A program made the translations under genes and the position numbers. The notes below the pieces were generated by a model. The model searched no databases and was not told the DNA's origin. It saw only the letters and a program-made list of their open reading frames with translations. DNA of 64,000 bases from Siphlonurus alternatus (lineage: Eukaryota > Arthropoda > Insecta > Ephemeroptera > Siphlonuridae): contig OX463779.1 of the NCBI GenBank assembly GCA_949825025.1, positions 45,529,284 to 45,593,283 on the forward strand. Reading direction: 5' to 3'. The number at the start of each line of letters is the position of its first letter. Position 1 is the first letter of the stretch. Of the stretch, positions 53,601 through 62,600 are shown in pieces.

Positions 53601-56600
53601 GAGGTCATGACAATCACTCTCACGCTGCAGCCAGAGACATAGCGGCTCTCAGATAACATCAGCTATAAAATACTTATACTATTGTCACTCCATTCTTTTT
53701 TCCCGATTAACAAAAAGAAAAAAAAAAAAAAAAAAATGGGGGGAGAACTTGACGTCTTTTTCGATCCGTAAGAAAAGCATTGCACAGTTGAAGGGATTTT
53801 TTAGAACACTATTTAACGTATTTAATAAGAGGTCTGTTCGTAAACCATGATCGGTGTACATTTTCTGCACCCAATCGACCTTATGCACATGGACATAAGG
53901 TCGATTGGGTGCAGAAAGTGTACACCGAACAGGGTTTACGAACAGACCTATAAGGTTATGGTGAATTAAAATATACTTCAAACTGTCAAAAATTATTATT
54001 CTCTACCTTTTCTTACCACTAAGCACTTTATTTTAATTTTTTTGAAGCGAGTTACAGATTTTTGAAATTTAAATTTTCCAAAAGATAACATTAGTGCCCA
54101 CTTTGACCTGCGTGACCTTGGAGGGATTCTGACTTACCGCGAGCCGATCCTTGGCGTGGATGTAGCGGAACCTCTGGACGTAATAGAAGACGAGCCACGT
54201 CAGAGAGATGATCATGAGCACGATGAACGAGATGGACACGAACAGAACCGACGTCCTGGAACCACACAAATCACACATGGGTTACAAGAGCGGTCACTGC
54301 AATACCTCCTATAATAGATGTTCTGCTGCTGCAGCTCTAATTGGGGAAAAAAAACAATTAACAATTAAAAAAACAGGCAATTTTAGGAGACGTATAAAAG
54401 ACATGTCTAAATTTCAAAAGAGTTCCCTCTTAATTTATTTGATCGGGGCAATGTTGGAAAAAATTGTGATCGATACATACTTACAGAAATTAATGATCTT
54501 AAACTACGTGCCTTCATAAAATAAAAGCAATTGTATAAGGTTCGAATGAACGTTATTATTTAAAGTTAACTTAATTATATTTTTCGCCATGAAAAAAAGA
54601 GACTCAGCGTTCAAATCGAACAGTTTTATCAAATTTTTTTTGTTTACTTTTACTTTATTTTGTACTATTTACTTGGAAAATATTTCAACAGATGGATATG
54701 CTGTTTTTAATGTTTACATTTTTAAATCTCGTCCAGTCTAGACGAGGAGTGTTTTGAAATTCCTGACCTTTCATCAACTACGAAAAATAAGCGAAACAAA
54801 TGTTTAATATCTGTATATATACTCTTCTAAATACTTCTAGTTGTAATTTTATCTTATCAAGTTTCCTTGCTCTCGTCTCAGTTTCCGGATGTGACATTTC
54901 CAACTGTACTTCTGCAGTAATTGTATGATGTAGCTGTAATAATTGCAGTACTTAAACGATCATAATAAAAGAAGTCTTGTTATTTGCTACATTATTTCTC
55001 TCACACTACGCAGTAGATCAGGGGTCTTTTATGAGAGCAAGGCTTAAAATAATATCAAAAACAAATAGTTTACAGTATGGTGAAACTGTGACTATTATTT
55101 ATTACATTATGACTCATTGTGAAAGGACACAAGGGATTCTCCATGTATTTAATTTTAGTGCACCATCTTCGTACTTGTGACGACACCAAATGCCTAACTA
55201 ATGAGACATGCTCACATTACGTAGCTCATTATTACGGATAGTGTCCGGGATGTTTGGGTGATTAGAAATAGACTGATACATATCGACTGATGACGTCATC
55301 AGAAAGTGTCGGTATCTAGAAGGTTCCTGATATTATGATTTGCTTATAACTAAATTTAAAAAAGCAATGTAATAATTTTAATAAAAGAACTTACGTATAT
55401 AATAAAATGAATTTCTTAAAAAGATTATTCTTATTGGTATCAAGTTAATTAAATATAATAGACAATAAATACAATAATGGTTGCATTTTATTTCATAATT
55501 AGAAAATATACATAAAATTATGCTTTTCTGAATTTTTTCATATTTTTTGGAGTGTCCGGAACTAATTTAAAAAAAAAATATTTAAAATATCTGAATTATT
55601 AGGGTGGTACAAAATAGTTTTAAAAAATAGGTTATATAGTTAAAGATGGTACAGTCTTAAACAAAATTATTGTGAATTTATTTTAAGCAGATGTTATTTT
55701 ACCTGCATGGCTTTCAGTAAAATTTCAATCCTTAGTACCTGAATTAGTTACTTTAGCTGTTCAGGTGTAGTATATATATGCACTAAAAATTAATTGAGAA
55801 ATCGATCAAAATTTATCTGCTAAAAGCACATAGGTTACTATTATCTGGTAATATTGATGTTAATATTATTCATCAAGATAGTTGTTGTAACTTTTTGGAT
55901 AATTTTGTTCGACTTTGAAATTATACTACCAAATAACGAAACACATAAAAAACATTTTTAAGGGGTAAACTCGCTGAATATATTGAGACCGTCTACTTCA
56001 AAACCGGTTCTTTGAATTTTCGATAAGAGCTATATTCCTTATCACAACATCTGAATTATGATGCCAATTTTTTAATTCAGATTTTTTTTTACTGGAAGTC
56101 AGTAGAAAAAATATTCTAAAAATAAATTCAGGCAAAAAATGTTAAGATTGAATATAACATGCATATTGCATGATAATCGAGAACGTTTGTTGACTTGCAC
56201 GTGGCTGAATGACCTCTAACAGACTCGTGACCAACGTAATTGGCGTTTAACTTACCATGGCTTTTCATCACTCAATGTTAAACGTATATAAAAGAGGAGT
56301 TTTTGGGTGATTTCCCCACAATACCGCATACTATAAAGCGTTTATAATGAAAGAGTATGATGCGATGAATAAAAACGACAATATAATTTATGTTATATAC
56401 AAAATTTGTGTGAGAAACATATAAGGTTAAGAAAATAAAAGGAATTTTGTGGAAATTGTATTTAAAATGATATTGTTGAAGTACCAATAATTAAATTTTA
56501 ACTTATAAAATATAAAGGAAAAGAAATGTTGACGTTAAATGTTAACTTTGCTGTACTTTTTAATTCATCGTGGCAAATAAAATTGAAGCAAATATACACG

Positions 56601-59600
56601 CTCTGTCTAGCAAAGTTACAATGACTTCTTGGCGTGGCAAAAACGTCGTTCGTATTTCCTGTTAGCCGTGATAATTTTAAAGAAAAAAATGTAATTTCTG
56701 TTAAGGTTAATAAATGTTGACGAACACATTAATTAAAAACACCATAACACACTTGTGGTCTTCTTTTTCTACTAATATTTCCTTTTCATAAATATATACA
56801 ATTCAAAATCGGATGCATAATTATAATATTATAATGTACGTCAATTATTAAAATTTAAAATACAGTAATTGAGCAATATATCTTTAATTTGATATTATAA
56901 GAATATGTTTTTGAGATTAATTGTTTGCTGTATTTAAAGTTTTTTTTTTGTTTTTATGATGCGCGCGTTGTAATTTATATTATATAAACATATTGTTGTA
57001 TAATAAATATTATATTGCATAACAATTATAGGTATAAAAGTGTTATTTATTTAAATTATAATAATGTAACATTACCTGTTGCTAATAAAACACGAAAGAA
57101 TATTATTTCTACAAGCAAGTTATATAAAGTTTATTAAGTAGTGTAAAAGTGCATGCTGCGATAATGTTAAATATATACTCTGAATGTTGTATTTTACAGG
57201 GCTGTATAAAACTTGTTTTATTATTGTATACATTTTACATGCTGCGTCTTCATTTTAGTAGATTATTAAATCTAAAATACAGAAACAAATAAATAGAAAA
57301 TATAATTCACAATTTAATATCTCAAGATGCTTGCTCCTCTGTTTAATTTAAAATTTATGTAATGAATTTTGTTGCTGCGTGGAAGTTCCACTCCTTGTAA
57401 AAATATTTGTTTATGTCGGGGGAACATGTGTTCACATTACAGCAGGATGTTAGGTGATAAGAAGAGATAAGTCGTCGTGTTTGGAACGGATCTGCAAGAA
57501 TAGCTATCACCAGGCAAACGACACACGTCTATATATGTCATGCAGCAACGACGCTATATAATGCCTGCATGGTGAGGACTTTACATGGCAACAATATACG
57601 GAATAAGAAGCTACAAATAGAGATCACTTAATTCTTTAAAATACAGTCAAATTTACATGATATTCCCTCCGGAAGTAGCAGGAAGTGTAAAGTTTCTGGC
57701 CTTCCTATTCATATTTCAGCGTTCAAATTTAACACATAGGTCATTACAGAGTGGTTTGAAGTAGAAGTATAAGTTTCAAAACTGAATTAAAAACAGAAAA
57801 GCTATAAACTTCACACTTCCGGCTACTTCCAGAATGAATTTAAAATTAATTTGATTGTATGTATATCTATAAGAAATAAGTGACATTTTCTGTATTGCAA
57901 ACAAACCATACAATGGAATAATTGATAACAAGGCTACCTTTCATGAAGTGAAATAGACGATATGACAGTGTATTTGTCCCATTATGAAGCTGATATTATA
58001 ATAAATAATTATGAAAATATATATATTTAAATTTTAATTTACAAGATAAGATTTGGTAATGCGCTGCTGCAATGGTTGCAATGAATCCAGAAATAAATAT
58101 AATTTAACATTAATTAATATTAAAAAATGAGACACAAATTAATTCAGTGCACTATTTTTCTTGTTTATTTTTTATTTATTACTTTCCCGTATGACTAACC
58201 TGTCTATTCAAGAGTAGAGCCTATAAATTTATTTATTATACAAGCATACAAGTTTTGTAAACAACATTATTAATTATAAGAGAATAATTGCACTGTGTTG
58301 CAGTTTATATTTTGTTATAAAAATAATAAATATAATGTGCTATGTTTCTCCGATGGTCTTAATATTTACGAATGGTGCAGGTTTCTCGCGAGTCACTCGT
58401 CGAGTTCCAGCAGTGTACCAGGCGGTGCTCACGTGGGGTATGCACGTGCAGCCCCAGCTGTGGTGCCCCCTCGACGCGGGACTTGTTAAAATAAACGACA
58501 CGAGACAAGTTTACTAACAATTAGCCAATATTTAAAAGAGCTTGCGTATTACTTTTTTTTTTACTTAATGGAAAATAAATGTTTGTTTATAAAATTATAT
58601 AGGACATGTTAAATCTAATTTTAAATGTTTTAAAAACTAGTAAAATGTAAACAATTTGTATGTTAAAAATGTACCATGTTAACTACAGACACGAGCTGAG
58701 ACATTTAAATATGTTGAGTGTTGCATGCTTGTTTTTTTAAAGTCACTCATTTGAAGACTTCATAATTATTTTAAGAAAAATTATTTATTTTACTACTTCT
58801 GCAGAGTATATTTTGAAATGATTTTGCTAATATCAAAACTTAAATAGTGACACAATATAGGTCTGTCTGTAAATACACAATCAGAAAGAATCGATTTTTT
58901 TGTGATGAACCTTTTGTACATGGAACATAAGGTTCATCGGTTTCATCACAAATAATCGATTCTTTCTGATTGTGTATTTTTACGAACAGACCTAAAGAAA
59001 AATATTCTTCTCTATAAATCAATATCTCAGCTTTTTTCACGTAATATTTGTTATTAATGTTGATGTTTAATTTATATAACTTAACAATGGCTTAATCAGC
59101 TTAATGGCGGCTTAATTACTAAGTAGTAAATTCTTGAACTCTTATGTAAATAAAATGTTGATATGGGTAACAATATAAACGAAAATAAAATAGACTTGTA
59201 TATTCCTTTAAATTATTAATCAACAAATTAATCGATATTAATCAATATTTTTTTAAGTACCGAAACGTTGTAATAATTAACTTATACATTGGAGTACATA
59301 ACTGAACACGTGCAAATACAGAGAGAACAACTTTTTTGACGCAGACGTAAAAGTTTTACGACGGACCTTGATTTGTCTCATTTAGTCCTCTATAATAGTC
59401 TAGCTTCTTGCACCTCAGGAAATGATTGGTACATGCCTTGGATTTGCCCTCTCAGCTCTAAATGTTTAAAATAATGAAAATGTCACATTTTTATGACGAA
59501 ATTAAATAGTTGAAATTTCATAATTCAAAATAATTTAAAATTCAAACAATAAAAAATTATTTCACGATATAGAAACTCCAACACATGACGTTTTCAGCAA

Positions 59601-62600
59601 GTCTATTTTTTTTTAATTTGTTTATGACATTTCTAGGTTAATTTTCATGATTTATAAGAGCAAGAAGCTTTTTTTTTATAATTAGTATATACTTTAAAAA
59701 AAAACGCAACTGGAGCAGCAGTGTCTAAAATAAAATAAATAAGGCATATTACAAAGCAATCTTGATTAGTGCTATAGTTGTCATAATCAGCTAGCTTGTA
59801 GACACAAAAAAGAGAAAAACAAGGTACTTGTGTGCTTAGACCAATAGAAAATAACTAGAATTCAACTCATCAAAATGATTCCTAGAAGGGATGAAAATAA
59901 TGTATTACTGGGAAGTAATATGTGTACATGATACTCGTCATGAGCTCACATTACGAATCTGTTTTACGAAATGATGGAGAAAAATTGTTTTCCTGTAATA
60001 CTTGGAAGAAGACTAAGATCAAAGGTCTCAATTTCCGGTCACCAAAATACGCCAGGAGAAAAATGATACGACTGGAGTAGTGCGTACATGTTCGGTAATT
60101 GAATATTCTGGGATTAATTTCCAGGAGTTCTCAGTAGTCATTATTACGATCATGAATAATTGGAATTAAAAATATATTGTGTATTTTATTCATTTCTCTC
60201 TTTGGATATAGAATATATCACTTAAAAATTATAAGAATTTCCAAGAAAAAATATATTGATTTATCTAAACAAAAATAATAAAAAAATGTATTGCTAACAT
60301 TGTTATTAGTAATAAAAAGAGGTAAAGCATATAGAAATCTTAATAATTGACGAAAAAATCTGTAATAATCAAGTACATCTTGGTCTTCTTTAACAGCTGT
60401 AATCAAGTTATTATGAATTAGACCACAATATTGTTTTCCACATTATATTCGAAAGTATATCGAAAGTACAGTCAGATATTTGATACTTTTATTTTTCGTT
60501 TACGGATGCAACTGGAGCTACGATAAGTATAATTACGTGGACACGGTCGAGAAAGCTCTCAGAGAGATGATGCTAGATCTCAAGTTCCATACTAAAGAAA
60601 AGTGACCGTGAAAGTACACTCTGCAATGCGTACATTGCACGTATACGGTTATATTCTAATGACTGCAGAGAGCCGTCGGCAAAACCGATAGTTCGCTGAA
60701 TATAGTCAAATTTATTTAACATTCCTGCCGGAAGTTGCCGGAAGTGAAAGGTTTCTGTCCTTCCTGATCTTCTCTGAGGTTTGAAAATTTGTTAAGCAAG
60801 TTAGTACTCGTATTATAAACTTCTCTCAAAATTCAAATAGGAATTGAAAAGTCAGAAACCTCTCATTTCCAGCTACTTCCGGCGGGAATTTCAAATAAAT
60901 TTGGCTGTATCGTCCATACAGTATGATGGTGATCGAGGAATTGAAAGTCAATAGCATGACCGCATGGAAACAAGCCCGTAACCAGTTTAGAGACTTTCTT
61001 AGATCTGCGCTTTATCTTTAAATTAAAGTAAAAACCATTGTTGTTGTTTTTAATATGTTATACTTTTAATTTGTGTATGTCAGTACAGAAATAAATATTG
61101 TTTGTGGATTATATATTATTTTTTAAATGTTTTTCTACTGTTTATAACAAATCATTGTGATACATTAATTAATAATAAAAAAGGTGGAGTAAATAAATTA
61201 TTCATAATGAAACTTTTGTGTATACTATATAACAGCTGTAAAAACCTATAGTTTTTTAGAAAATATATATATTTTTTTAAATGAAGTTAAATTTAAATAA
61301 CATAACTTATAATTCTTTTTTTTTTTTTCTTCATATTATAATAAAAGCTTGCACATATGTTTTTCTATTTTAGTCTTAACCAGACATAAACATTTGATAC
61401 GAGGAGGAGGGCCCCATACAAAGATAACTTTGCATGAAGTATATATGGTCTACCAAAAAAAAAAAAAAAAAACACATGCACACACGGGCGCGGTTGTACG
61501 AGAAAAGATTTTTTAACATTCACGTCTCTATATTGAAGGACCTTGACTGCTGACGCCGCCGGTATCTTTTGCATATAAAGGCAAGTTATACCCACATGAG
61601 GCAGCGACCAACACTTCCGTGTGTGGAGCAAGTGTTACCTGCTGGCCTTGAGTGTTCGACCGGCCCCACCTGCATCAGCTCACGGCCTGATGGTGTGTCC
61701 ACGAGGTGGTGTTGCGGGGGAGACAAGAAGAGCGGAAGGTGAAAGTGATGCGTACAGGCCACGCACGATGTCGGGAGAGTGAAAGCAAATCAGCTCTAGT
61801 CTAGCCACGTATAAGAGAGTGAAAGCATAGAAGCATTTATAAATCGTGAGGAGCTCGATATTTTGTAACTTCCAAAAATGTAACTCATATATATTTTTTT
61901 TTGTCACCATTCCATTCTAAATTTTTAGATACTTAATGGATCTAATATCATACAAAATAATTCAAAATTTTTTCAACGAAAAGTACTGAAAGTAAGATCA
62001 AAATTGGAACAATTTTGTACTGACACAAAGTTAACTGAAATCCATTTATATAATATCTAAAAATTTAGAGTGATATCCTTGATCTTTAATGATAGTTTAG
62101 TGCTTTTTCGCCATCTGATTGCATTTGTATGTATATACCAGTATCAAACCATTCTGGAGAAATACAACAGAAAATATTTAAATCCTTGATCCTGTCTTAT
62201 AGTTTGTAGTGTGTAACTAATATTTACAAAACCCTGCCAAAAAAATATAGGGTAAAATACAATTGAATTGTTTGCCTTTCGCTCTATTAATTTTTCTAGC
62301 TTACAATTTAAATACTTGAGCTTACATAAACATAAGCAGCGTTCCACCAAGCGATTTACACGATGAGCATGACTATATGTACAATTTAGCTCCCTCTACT
62401 TAGGGGTTGATTGTGACTCACAAGTAAAAACAGTTGAAAATTGTGATCCTTCTTGGGTTGCATACACTTGGTAACCGTTGATATCCGTACCTTCAGAAAA
62501 AAAAAAATCAGAACTAAGAGTGACAACTTGTTTAAAGTGTACTGAAGGTATTCCAAACTATTCTTTTGAGCAAGCTCATTGCATTCTTACAATGATTATT

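Noticed and set aside
54208..54519. 103-codon plus frame opposite the TM exon
   Set aside because: Antisense shadow of the goliath TM exon continued into AT-rich intron.
61680..61910. 76-codon minus frame
   Set aside because: Different frame from the donor-ended open stretch at the same place; no domain or composition typical of coding DNA.
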